Assembly: GCF_030124325.1 (NCBI RefSeq)
Contig: NZ_JASKLR010000003.1
Coordinates: forward strand, 124,001-188,000
DNA: 64,000 nt
Origin: Sinorhizobium sp. 8-89
GTDB taxonomy: Bacteria; Pseudomonadota; Alphaproteobacteria; Rhizobiales; Rhizobiaceae
Reading direction: 5' to 3'
Both the position numbers and the translations under genes were made by a program. Under the pieces are notes generated by a model that had not been told where the DNA came from, ran no database searches, and saw only the letters and a list, made by a program, of their open reading frames with translations. Every line of letters begins with the position of its first letter. The stretch's first letter is position 1. Below, in pieces: positions 1-7,624 of this stretch.

Positions 1-7
1 GGGCGCT

Positions 8-757
8 ATGACGACTGCCGTTTCCGTTCAAAATCTCACGGTCAGGTATGACGACTTCAAGGCGCTGGACGCTGTCGGGGTCGATGTCGCTGCCGGCGAG
101 TCCTTCGGTCTCGTCGGCGAGTCAGGCTCGGGCAAATCCACCTTGCTCAGGGCGGTCGCAGGGCTTGCGCCGGTAGCCGAGGGTACGATCCGCGTGGAGG
201 ACCAGCAGCTTCAAGGCGCGCGCCGCGACAAGGCATTTTACCGTTCGGTGCAGATGGTGTTCCAGGACCCCTACGGGTCGCTGCATCCGCGCCAGACGGT
301 TGACCGGCAATTGCTGGAGCCGCTGGCGATCCACGGCGTTGGGGACGGCGAGCGCCGCATCCTGAAGGCGCTGGACGAGGTCGGGCTCGGTTCGGGCTTC
401 CGCTTCCGATATCCGCACCAGCTTTCCGGCGGCCAGCGTCAACGCATCGCCATCGCGCGGGCGCTCATCCTCGAGCCTTCGATCCTGCTGCTCGACGAGC
501 CGACATCGGCACTCGATGCATCTGTCCAGGCGGAGGTGCTCAACCTCCTTGAACAAGTGCGTCGCGATCGCAAGCTGACCTTCATCATGGTCAGCCACGA
601 CCTCGGGGTTGTCACCCATATGTGCGACCGGCTGGCGGTCATGCAGAACGGACGCGTGGTCGAGCGGCTGTCGTCGGCCGATCTCGTCGCGGGACGCATC
701 GGCGAGGACTATACGCGCAACCTGATGCTGGCGAGCAAGGGATTTCGGCGGGGGTGA
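8..757 (+). CDS. Peptide-type ABC transporter ATP-binding protein
   Basis: Cytoplasmic ATPase that would power an oligopeptide/dipeptide-type importer (DppF/OppF-like). The 249-residue protein is one complete ABC domain: Walker A GESGSGKST at about residues 37-45, the Q-loop stretch VFQDPYGSLHPRQ near 85 that is typical of the Opp/Dpp family, signature LSGGQRQRIAIARAL near 138, Walker B LLLDEPTSALD near 160, and the switch His in MVSHDLG. It lacks the C-terminal oligopeptide-binding extension of many DppF proteins. Only seven bases precede the ATG, so its ribosome site cannot be judged and its permease and binding-protein partners must lie upstream, outside the window. A strong hairpin follows it. 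The substrate cannot be inferred. Confidence 0.88.
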   Translation: MTTAVSVQNLTVRYDDFKALDAVGVDVAAGESFGLVGESGSGKSTLLRAVAGLAPVAEGTIRVEDQQLQGARRDKAFYRSVQMVFQDPYGSLHPRQTVDRQLLEPLAIHGVGDGERRILKALDEVGLGSGFRFRYPHQLSGGQRQRIAIARALILEPSILLLDEPTSALDASVQAEVLNLLEQVRRDRKLTFIMVSHDLGVVTHMCDRLAVMQNGRVVERLSSADLVAGRIGEDYTRNLMLASKGFRRG

Positions 758-810
758 GCCCGCCCCCGAAGCGGCTTGGCCTCTATTCCCGTCGCCGATC
801 TCCTGTGAAA

Positions 811-850
811 TGCAAAAAACGCACCAAGACATTGTCTCGGTGCGTTTGCA
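811..850. terminator. Bidirectional hairpin terminator between convergent genes
   Basis: AAACGCACC at 817-825 pairs with GGTGCGTTT at 839-847, and the inner AGACA/TGTCT (827-831/833-837) extends the stem across one mismatch. An A-run lies at the left base and a short T-run at the right. It sits between the ABC ATPase and the convergent CmcI-type gene and could stop transcription from both sides. Confidence 0.75.
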
Positions 851-870
851 GAACAGCGTCCTTCGGGTGA

Positions 871-1638
871 TCACTTGCGCCGCAGGAAGCCGTCCGGGGC
901 AACGGTAATCATCAGTTTCCGGTCAATCGAGCGGTCAATCTCGAATTCCGGGTGCGACTCGAGATATTTCCACACGGCCGTCTTGGGGTTGTTTCCCTTA
1001 CCCCAGGGACGATCGGGATAGGCTTCTTCCGGCAGATCCTCGATGACGGTATCGAACACGACGCAATAGCTGTCCTTCGTGGTCAGCGGCGCGTAGGCCT
1101 CCAGTTCCGCCAACACGTGATCATGGGTGTGGTTGCTGTCGAGGCAGACGAGAACGCGCGAAAACGGCTTTGCAAAATCGTAAACCCGCTCGACGACGTT
1201 CCGCTCGATGCTCGACCCCTGGATCATGTGGATCCTGGACGACATCGGGTGAGCCTCGATGGCCTCGCGGTTGTGGGCACGGATGTCGATGTCGACGCCC
1301 AGAACCTTCCTGCGCGGAGCGCGGGGATCGAATGTCGTGCCGGCCTCGATTGCATCGCTCATGTCGAGGAGCGCCAGGATCGATGCGCTCATGATGAGCG
1401 AACCGCCGTGGGCGATGCCGGTTTCGATGATGAGATCCGGCCTGGTCTGCCAGATGATCTCCTGCATCGCGACGATGTCTTGCGGATACTGGATGATGGG
1501 CCGGCCCATCCAGAAGTAGTTGTAGGAGTATTTCGGACCGATCGACTGGCGCAGGAAATCGGCGGCACTCTTGCGGAATTCGCTGTTTGCTTCGATCTCG
1601 GAGATTCGCGCAGCAACCTCCTCTCGGAAATCAGTCAT
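871..1638 (-). CDS. CmcI/rhamnosyl O-methyltransferase family protein
   Basis: A 255-residue protein of the cephalosporin hydroxylase (CmcI) / rhamnosyl O-methyltransferase family, which are SAM- and metal-dependent small-molecule methyltransferases. Visible signatures are ETGIAHGGS (about 72-80, SAM loop), VLGVDIDIR (about 112-120), LDSNHTHDHV (about 166-175) and CVVFDT near 200, which carry the usual acidic and His metal ligands. The ATG at 1638 overlaps the stop of the upstream methyltransferase by 8 bases, so the two are translationally coupled; an in-frame codon at 1650 is less likely. As last gene of the sugar cluster it probably O-methylates the deoxy sugar or a glycan carrying it. The acceptor is inferred from context only. 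Confidence 0.78.
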   Translation of the reverse strand: MTDFREEVAARISEIEANSEFRKSAADFLRQSIGPKYSYNYFWMGRPIIQYPQDIVAMQEIIWQTRPDLIIETGIAHGGSLIMSASILALLDMSDAIEAGTTFDPRAPRRKVLGVDIDIRAHNREAIEAHPMSSRIHMIQGSSIERNVVERVYDFAKPFSRVLVCLDSNHTHDHVLAELEAYAPLTTKDSYCVVFDTVIEDLPEEAYPDRPWGKGNNPKTAVWKYLESHPEFEIDRSIDRKLMITVAPDGFLRRK

Positions 1639-2698
1639 GGTCGACCTCAATATAGGTGTATGCGTTGTTGGACATTCGCTTGATCTCTTCGAGATAGTTG
1701 CGGTTCATCACGTAGATACTCGAACCGGGGGGCAAATCCGCCAGCACGTCGTCCGGCGCGCGGACGCACAATCCGGTGATCGGCAGGTACTTGCCTTGCT
1801 TGGCCGGGTTGATGTCGATGACCGCCTTTACCGGCAGCCCTGCGCGCGTGCGCAGCAGCGAGAAGATCACGCCCTTCGACGCTCCGCCCCAGATCACAGC
1901 CGGCTCCCGGTCCGCCGTATCCAGCGCCTCGAGCTTGCGGGTGAAATCCTCGGGAAGGCCCGCCCGGTCGTCCTCATTGATAGAGGGTTTGCGCAACGAA
2001 TTCAGTTCCGCGACGACGAACAGATACTGGCCGCCGAAGACCCGGCCGCTCGAGATGACGTTGCCGAAGATCCGGTGAAAGTCGGAAAGCCTGAAGTAAT
2101 TGACGTGCTCGTAGAAGATATCGAACCAGGCCCGGCGCTCGCAGATCCAGTCGAAGCACGGGACTTCGATATAGATCTTTCCTTGGCCGCCGTTCGCCTG
2201 TTTCAATTGCTCGAGGAAGGCGACGGGATCCGGAATGTGCTCGAGCACATGGCGCAGGATGAGGCCCTTGGCCTCGATGCCGGACCCGGGCTGGAAATAT
2301 TCCCTGCGGACGCGCGGGTTGTCGCCCTCATAGGCCGGATCGAAACCGGTGATATCGACGCCCTGGCCGAGAAGCTTCTCGAGGAAAAAAGCCTTCCCGC
2401 ATCCAACTTCAACAAGCTCCTGGCGGCCCATCGTATCGAGAATGATCCTGGTGACATCATCCAGATGACGCTGGAACGAAGGGCTGACGGCCTGCTCGTT
2501 CTGATAGCTCGTATCGTAGACCATCAGTTCCGGCCGGAAGGCCGCATTGCGCACCAGACCCGTGCCAAGATCCTCCACCAGGCGCATCTCGCCGCGCGGA
2601 GAGGATATTGCCTCGTCGGCGCTGTCGTACATCTTGTTCTGAAAAATCGGCAACTCGCGTTGCTCGTAGAGCACCCGCGTCGCGTTTCCTGATGCCAT
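1631..2698 (-). CDS. Class I SAM methyltransferase, second TylC3-like C-methyltransferase
   Basis: A 355-residue SAM-dependent methyltransferase. It has a Rossmann motif VEVGCG (about 96-101), a central YEHVNYF (about 196-202) matching the catalytic-region signature of sugar 3-C-methyltransferases (YHEHxxY in TylC3/TcaB9), and a C-terminal Rossmann-like half starting VIWGGASKG (about 270) as in the Methyltransf_14 domain. It lacks the N-terminal Cys-pair zinc module seen in the sister enzyme at 4277-5515. The ATG at 2698 is preceded by GAGGAA at good spacing; an in-frame GTG at 2725 would overlap the upstream stop by four bases. Likely acts on an NDP-keto-deoxyhexose; substrate and methylated carbon are unknown. 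Confidence 0.78.
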   Translation of the reverse strand: MASGNATRVLYEQRELPIFQNKMYDSADEAISSPRGEMRLVEDLGTGLVRNAAFRPELMVYDTSYQNEQAVSPSFQRHLDDVTRIILDTMGRQELVEVGCGKAFFLEKLLGQGVDITGFDPAYEGDNPRVRREYFQPGSGIEAKGLILRHVLEHIPDPVAFLEQLKQANGGQGKIYIEVPCFDWICERRAWFDIFYEHVNYFRLSDFHRIFGNVISSGRVFGGQYLFVVAELNSLRKPSINEDDRAGLPEDFTRKLEALDTADREPAVIWGGASKGVIFSLLRTRAGLPVKAVIDINPAKQGKYLPITGLCVRAPDDVLADLPPGSSIYVMNRNYLEEIKRMSNNAYTYIEVDHD

Positions 2699-2721
2699 AA
2701 GTGGTTCCTCAGCCTGTCGGT

Positions 2722-3549
2722 TCACCTGACGCCCACGACATGAGGTGGGTCGACGAGGTTTTCAGCTCGACCCCCGAAATTGAGCAGGTCCCGCCTACCA
2801 TGCTCGTCGGCGATTCTCTCAGCAAATTCTCGGATCGTTACCGGTACGCCTGAACAGATATTGACCGCTCCTTGCGCGGTGCTAACCGAAGCGTCCACAA
2901 TCATCCTGGCTGCCTCGCGAACGTCAAGAAAATCGCGGACCTGATGACCTTGGGTCAAATCCGCCATCTGCCCGGAGGCAAGGGATTTTCTGAGATAGGG
3001 AACGAACCGCCGTTCGTCTTCTCCTTCGCCGTAAAGATAGAACAGCCGGCACCAGGCAAATTCCACGCCTGCGTGCGGCAGCCATTGCGAAAGCGCAATG
3101 AAGGCCGCTGCCTTGGCGCCCGCATAGGGCGTCAGGGGCTTGAGCGGCGTGTCGGTCGTCAGGGGGCGGCCGGTGAGTTCGTATTCAAAGCATGTGCCTA
3201 TGCCGACAAAGCGCCTGACGCCCGCGGCTGCGGCGCCTTTGGCCATGGCCAGAGTGCCGGTGAGGCAATCGAGATTGATGGGCGATGTGAGGTATTTGCC
3301 GGGCTCGGCGTACCAGGCGAGATGGATGATCGTGTCGATGCCGGCGAGTGCTTGCGCCCACCACTCCGCCGATTCGGAAAAAAGCGCGTCGGTTGAAAGA
3401 ATGCGCCCGATTCGGGCCATGCCGACGAATCTGTCCTCGCTTGCCGGGCGGACGACAGGACATGCGACAATGCCGCGTTCGGTCAATTCGCGTAAAACAT
3501 GGCGGCCGACAAAACCGGTGGCGCCGGTGAGAAGGACTTGTTTGGTCAA
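2722..3549 (-). CDS. NAD-dependent epimerase/dehydratase (extended SDR)
   Basis: Extended short-chain dehydrogenase of the nucleotide-sugar epimerase/reductase type, about 275 residues. It opens with a Rossmann TGATGFVGRH, has the IHLAW stretch after strand 4, and has YAGAK as the catalytic Tyr-Lys pair, followed by DVREAA and a substrate-binding C-terminal part. The Thr/Ser position before the Tyr reads GIGTCFEY. Probably reduces or epimerises the 4-keto deoxyhexose made by RfbG. No ATG fits: a TTG at 3549 gives MTKQVLLTGATG, the usual N-terminus for this family, while another TTG at 3585 would add 12 residues. The 3' end lies just upstream of the methyltransferase start, consistent with one transcript. 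Confidence 0.75.
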   Translation of the reverse strand: MTKQVLLTGATGFVGRHVLRELTERGIVACPVVRPASEDRFVGMARIGRILSTDALFSESAEWWAQALAGIDTIIHLAWYAEPGKYLTSPINLDCLTGTLAMAKGAAAAGVRRFVGIGTCFEYELTGRPLTTDTPLKPLTPYAGAKAAAFIALSQWLPHAGVEFAWCRLFYLYGEGEDERRFVPYLRKSLASGQMADLTQGHQVRDFLDVREAARMIVDASVSTAQGAVNICSGVPVTIREFAERIADEHGRRDLLNFGGRAENLVDPPHVVGVR

Positions 3550-3713
3550 GCGTTTTCCAGTCGCGGGCGAGGGCGATTTTTGCAAGGCATAGTGTTCATG
3601 GGGCTGATATCAGGTTTCCGCGCACTAACGTCTTTCGATCGCGCGGAAATGATGGTACCGCCCTCCAAAGTCGTCGCTCTGATGAACCCTTCGGCCGATT
3701 GAGAGGACATGCC

Positions 3714-4247
3714 ATGCAGCGCTTCAGGCGCATTCGTACGGAACTTCCCGGCCTGACGGTGGTCGAGCGCATACAGTTCGGTGACGAGCGTGGTTTCTTC
3801 TCGCGCTTCTTCTGCCAGGAGGAGCTTTTCGGGTTCGGTTCGACCGGCGCGATTGCGCAGATCAATCACACGATGACCCGCACCAAGGGCGCCGTTCGCG
3901 GGCTGCATTTCCAACGGTCTCCCCATGAAGAGGCGAAGTTCGTGTCGTGCCTGGTCGGCGCGATTTTCGATGTCGCCGTCGACATGCGTCCGGACTCGCC
4001 GACCTATTTGCGTTGGCACGGCGAGGTTTTGAGCGCCGAGAACGCGCGGTCGATAATGATTCCGGGCGGCTTTGCCCATGGGTTCCAAACCCTCACCGAG
4101 AACTGCGAGCTGATCTATCTCCACGACAAACCCTTTGCGCCGGAGGCGGAAGGCGGATTGAACGCGCTCGATCCGCGGGTGAACATCGCATGGCCCATTG
4201 AAATCACCCAGATGTCGGAGCGCGACCGAAGCTTTGCCTTCATCTGA
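3714..4247 (+). CDS. dTDP-4-dehydrorhamnose 3,5-epimerase-like cupin
   Basis: A 177-residue cupin of the RmlC/RfbC family, which epimerise C3 and/or C5 of 4-keto-6-deoxy nucleotide sugars. Family landmarks are FSRFFCQEE near the start, INHTMTRTKGAVRGLHFQ (with the catalytic-base His), FDVAVDMR, PGGFAHGF and APEAEGG. The usual YY pair just before APEAEGG, which supplies the general-acid Tyr in RmlC, is PF here (HDKPFAPE). The ATG at 3714 has GAGAGGA before it; an in-frame TTG at 3699 is rejected. It is the only plus-strand gene inside an otherwise minus-strand sugar cluster, so it must use its own promoter in 3550-3713. Confidence 0.83.
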   Translation: MQRFRRIRTELPGLTVVERIQFGDERGFFSRFFCQEELFGFGSTGAIAQINHTMTRTKGAVRGLHFQRSPHEEAKFVSCLVGAIFDVAVDMRPDSPTYLRWHGEVLSAENARSIMIPGGFAHGFQTLTENCELIYLHDKPFAPEAEGGLNALDPRVNIAWPIEITQMSERDRSFAFI

Positions 4248-4276
4248 TCGCCGGCATGAGGTGGGGCGCGCCCGCC

Positions 4277-5515
4277 TCAGATCACCCGCACTTCCGGAAT
4301 GGCAACCACGAAACGGCCGCCCCAGGAGCGGACGTGATCGTTCGCGGCAACGATTTCCTCCGTCAGGTTCCAGGGAAGGATCGCGACATAGTCGGGCTTG
4401 GCGGCCGCCAATTCGTCTGGCGCGTGGATCGGGATATGGCTGCCGGGCGACAGCTTGCCCTGTTTCAGGTCGTTACGATCGACGATGAAGGCTATGTCGT
4501 CGGAGGTAAGGCCGCAAACATTCAGGAAGGTGTTGCCCTTGGCCGCAGCGCCATAAGCCGCCACGGTCTTGCCCTCTGCCTTTGCGTCGGCGAGAAACGC
4601 CCGGAATTCTTCGCAGACCGCTGCAATCCGCTTTCCGAAGGCCAGGTAGGTCTCCATGCGCATCAGACCGGCCGCGGCTTCGTCGGCGCGCACCTTCGCG
4701 AGGCCCGCGGTCTCCGGCCTCGTGCCACCCGCCAGTTGCGCATAGACGCGCAGCGAGCCGCCATGGGTCGGCAGTTCCTCGACGTCGAAGACGTGCAAGC
4801 CGCAGGCTTTGAAAATACGCTCGACGGCGACGAGCGAGAGATAAGAATAGTGCTCGTGGTAGATCGTATCGAACTGGATGCCTTCGATCGTGTGCAGCAG
4901 ATGCGGGAATTCGAAGGTCGCCACGCCGTCCGGCTTGAGCAGGATCGGGAAGCCGCTGACGAAATCGGCGATATCCGGCACGTGCGCCAGAACATTGTTT
5001 GCGGCCGTCAGGTCGGCGCGGATGCCGCGGGCGACCAGTTCACTCGCAGTTATCTGCCCGAAGAAGGCGACATGGGTCGGGACTTTGCGACCCTCGGCTA
5101 TCTTGGCGGCGTTGGCGGCCGGTTCGACGCCAAGCACGGGAATATTCTTCTCGGCGAAATATTGCAGCAGATAGCCGTCGTTGGAGGCAACCTCCACCAC
5201 CTGTGACGTGCCGTCGAGATTGAAACGGCCGATCATCTTTTCGGCATAGCGCCGGGAATGGTCCAGCCAGCTCGTCGAGAACGACGACAGGTAGTGATAT
5301 TCCGCGTTGAAGATTTCATCGGCGGGTACCGTTTCGGTGGTCTGGACGAGCAGGCATTCCGAGCAGACCATCACCTGCAAGGGAAAGGCCTGCTCGCGCG
5401 CGATCGCTTCCTCGGTCGGCTCGAGAAACGAATTGGACCAAGGCGTCGCCCCCAGGTCGGCAACCAAGGTTGCGAGAGGGGTCGAGCAGAAGCGGCAGTG
5501 ATGAGGCATTATCAT
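4277..5515 (-). CDS. NDP-sugar C-methyltransferase (TylC3/TcaB9-like)
   Basis: A 412-residue three-domain sugar C-methyltransferase. Residues 7-54 hold a zinc knuckle made of two Cys pairs (C7, C10, C51, C54; Methyltransf_13 type). The SAM motif VEVASNDGYL is at about 107-116, YHEHYSY at about 219-225 carries the catalytic Tyr/His residues known from this family, and AAYGAAAKGNTFL opens the C-terminal Methyltransf_14 domain. Enzymes of this family add a methyl branch, usually at C3, to NDP-4-keto-6-deoxyhexoses. The ATG at 5515 overlaps the rfbG stop as ATGA, so it is coupled to the enzymes that make a CDP-4-keto-6-deoxyglucose substrate. Confidence 0.87.
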   Translation of the reverse strand: MIMPHHCRFCSTPLATLVADLGATPWSNSFLEPTEEAIAREQAFPLQVMVCSECLLVQTTETVPADEIFNAEYHYLSSFSTSWLDHSRRYAEKMIGRFNLDGTSQVVEVASNDGYLLQYFAEKNIPVLGVEPAANAAKIAEGRKVPTHVAFFGQITASELVARGIRADLTAANNVLAHVPDIADFVSGFPILLKPDGVATFEFPHLLHTIEGIQFDTIYHEHYSYLSLVAVERIFKACGLHVFDVEELPTHGGSLRVYAQLAGGTRPETAGLAKVRADEAAAGLMRMETYLAFGKRIAAVCEEFRAFLADAKAEGKTVAAYGAAAKGNTFLNVCGLTSDDIAFIVDRNDLKQGKLSPGSHIPIHAPDELAAAKPDYVAILPWNLTEEIVAANDHVRSWGGRFVVAIPEVRVI

Positions 5516-6585
5516 TGGCGACCTTTCGTAAATGCTGCGATCTGGCCGAGCGTGAGTTGGCGTGCGGTCTCGCCCCGGCGCCAGCCGTTGTACCAGTGTG
5601 CGGTCCACTCGATCGCCTGTCGCTGCGTCAGTCGCGCGCGCCAGGCGAGGGCCTCGGCTGCGAGTGCCGGGTCAAGACCGAGTGTCTGCATTTCGCGCGG
5701 CTGTCCGAGTGAGGAGACATCGTCCCATTGTGAGGACAGCCCCATTGCCGCCTGGATGGCGTTTGCTACATCGCGCACGGCGATCGCCGGTTCGGCCGGG
5801 GAGGGACCGAAATTCAGCGCGTCGGCGCGGGTTTCGTCCTTGTAGAGCGCTTCGGCAAAGAGGAAATAGCCGTTGAGACAGTCAAGCACGTGTTGCCATG
5901 GGCGTGTCGCTAGCGGACTGCGTATATTGAGCCTTTCGCCCGAAAGCGCCGCGCGCACGATATCCGGCACCAGCCGGTCGGCAGAAAAGTCGCCGCCGCC
6001 AATGACGTTACCGCCGCGCGCCGTCGCAATGCGGATGCCGCGCTCGTTGAAATAGGAACTGCGCCAGGTCGCGACCGCGATCTCGCACGCGGCCTTCGAG
6101 CCCGAATAGGGATCATGGCCACCGAGCGTGTCGGTTTCCCGAAAGTGGCGGCCGCTCTCGTCGTTGCGGTAGACCTTGTCCGTCGTCACCACGAGAATGG
6201 CCTTGACCGACGGAGTGGCGCGGGCGGCCTCCAGGAGCCGTACTGTGCCCATGACGTTCACGTCGAAGGTCTCAGCCGGCGCCGCATAGCTTTCCCGCAC
6301 CAGCGGTTGTGCCGCCATGTGCAGAACGATTTCTGGCTCGCTCGTCCGCAGCGCCTCGGCAAGTGCTTGGCGATCGCGAATGTCGCCGAATTGCCCCTCC
6401 GGCAATTCGTCCTCATGCAGCAGGGCGTAGAGCGATGGCTGCGAGACCGGCGCCAGGGCGTAGCCGCTGACATGCGCCCCCATCTCTCGCAGCCACAGTC
6501 CAGCCCAAGCGCCCTTGAAGCCCGTATGGCCGGTGAGGAGGACCCGCTTTCCCGCCCAGAACTTTGGATCAGGCAGACGGGTCAT
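5512..6585 (-). CDS. rfbG: CDP-glucose 4,6-dehydratase
   Basis: Extended SDR of 357 residues that converts CDP-D-glucose to CDP-4-keto-6-deoxy-D-glucose with bound NAD. It has the dinucleotide motif TGHTGFKGAW (about 18-27) characteristic of RfbG, GDIRD near 66, the HMAAQPLVRESY block after strand 4, TTDKVY, and YSGSK as catalytic Tyr-Lys. Length matches the family. Its start overlaps the stop of rfbF by four bases (ATGA), and its stop overlaps the next start the same way, so three genes are translationally linked. RfbF and RfbG together commit glucose-1-phosphate to CDP-deoxy sugars for O-antigen or other surface glycans. Confidence 0.92.
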   Translation of the reverse strand: MTRLPDPKFWAGKRVLLTGHTGFKGAWAGLWLREMGAHVSGYALAPVSQPSLYALLHEDELPEGQFGDIRDRQALAEALRTSEPEIVLHMAAQPLVRESYAAPAETFDVNVMGTVRLLEAARATPSVKAILVVTTDKVYRNDESGRHFRETDTLGGHDPYSGSKAACEIAVATWRSSYFNERGIRIATARGGNVIGGGDFSADRLVPDIVRAALSGERLNIRSPLATRPWQHVLDCLNGYFLFAEALYKDETRADALNFGPSPAEPAIAVRDVANAIQAAMGLSSQWDDVSSLGQPREMQTLGLDPALAAEALAWRARLTQRQAIEWTAHWYNGWRRGETARQLTLGQIAAFTKGRQ

Positions 6586-7349
6586 GACCAGAGCTTCCAG
6601 GGTGCGCGATCCTGCTGCCAGAGCTCTTCAAGCTGGTTCTTGTCGCGCAGCGTGTCCATCGGACGCCAGAAACCGTCATGCTGGAAAGCCATCAACTGGC
6701 CGTCGCGCGCCAGGCCTTCGAGCGGCCCGTCTTCAAATGGAGTGTGGTCGCCTTCGATCCGGTCGAGCACCGAGCGGTTGAGCACGAAGAAGCCGCCATT
6801 GATGCGGCCGTTGTCTCCCGCAGGCTTTTCCGTAAAGCTGTAGACTTGGCCGGAGTCGATTGCGAGCGCACCGTATCGTCCCGGCGGCACGACGCTCGTC
6901 ACGGTCGCGTCCCGTCCATGCCGGAGATGGAAGTCGGTCAATGCGCGGATATCGATGTCGGCGACGCCGTCGCCATAGGTGAGGCAGAAGGTATCGCCGA
7001 GATAATCGGCGACGCGCTTCAGGCGCCCGCCGGTCATCGACTCCGCGCCGGTTTCCACGAGGGTTACCCGCCAGGGTTCTGCTTTGCTTGTGTGAAAAAT
7101 GGTCTCTCCCGTCGCCATGTTGAAGCTGACGTCCGAGGAGTGCAGGATGTAGTTGGAGAAATACTCCTTGATCATATAGCCGCGATAGCCAAGGCAGATC
7201 ACGAAATCGGAAAAGCCGAAATGGCTGTAGATCTTCATGATGTGCCAGAGGATCGGACGGCCGCCGATCTCGATCATGGGCTTGGGTCGCAGGTGGCTCT
7301 CTTCGGAGATGCGTGTGCCGTATCCACCGGCGAGAATGACGACTTTCAT
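6582..7349 (-). CDS. rfbF: Glucose-1-phosphate cytidylyltransferase
   Basis: A 255-residue nucleotidyltransferase making CDP-glucose from CTP and glucose-1-phosphate. The N-terminal LAGGYGTRISEES loop binds the nucleotide, followed by KPMIEIGGRPILWHIMKIY, the well-conserved start of RfbF, then TYGDGVADIDI (metal-binding Asp) and EKPAGDNGRINGGFFV. The start is the ATG at 7349 giving MKVVILAGG; the open frame to 7448 has no family support. It is the promoter-proximal gene of the minus-strand sugar operon and is divergent from the oxidase at 7625, so the operon promoter should lie in 7350-7500. Confidence 0.93.
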   Translation of the reverse strand: MKVVILAGGYGTRISEESHLRPKPMIEIGGRPILWHIMKIYSHFGFSDFVICLGYRGYMIKEYFSNYILHSSDVSFNMATGETIFHTSKAEPWRVTLVETGAESMTGGRLKRVADYLGDTFCLTYGDGVADIDIRALTDFHLRHGRDATVTSVVPPGRYGALAIDSGQVYSFTEKPAGDNGRINGGFFVLNRSVLDRIEGDHTPFEDGPLEGLARDGQLMAFQHDGFWRPMDTLRDKNQLEELWQQDRAPWKLWS

Positions 7350-7624
7350 GCCCGATCTGCCTCCAACGTGCGCGTTGCGCTCCGTTTTTTTCGTATTCCA
7401 GCCTTGCCCGGGGCTTGATTGGCGACGTTCTCCCGGGGGAATCGGCATAACCCGCGGCGGAGACCGGGCGCTGCTGGCGCTCCTTGGCGTATTTTAGGGG
7501 CGATTGCAACCGTAAGGCGTTCCGAGGCTGGCCGATGCAGCCGGGCCCGGCTGCTTGCGCGGGTTTGGGGAAAGGCGCAAAATGCCGCTCGCTGGGGCAT
7601 GGTTCACCGCGGGAGGAGCGAATC
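7350..7624. promoter_or_regulatory. Divergent promoter region rfbF / FAD oxidase
   Basis: A 275-base gap between divergent genes, so it must hold both promoters. The clearest signal is GGGAGGAG just before the plus-strand ATG at 7625. No convincing -35/-10 pair or operator palindrome was found. Confidence 0.4.

Noticed and set aside
7484-7624. 47-codon N-terminal extension of the FAD oxidase
   Set aside because: A strong GGGAGGAG site precedes the ATG at 7625 and the extension reads through the divergent promoter region.
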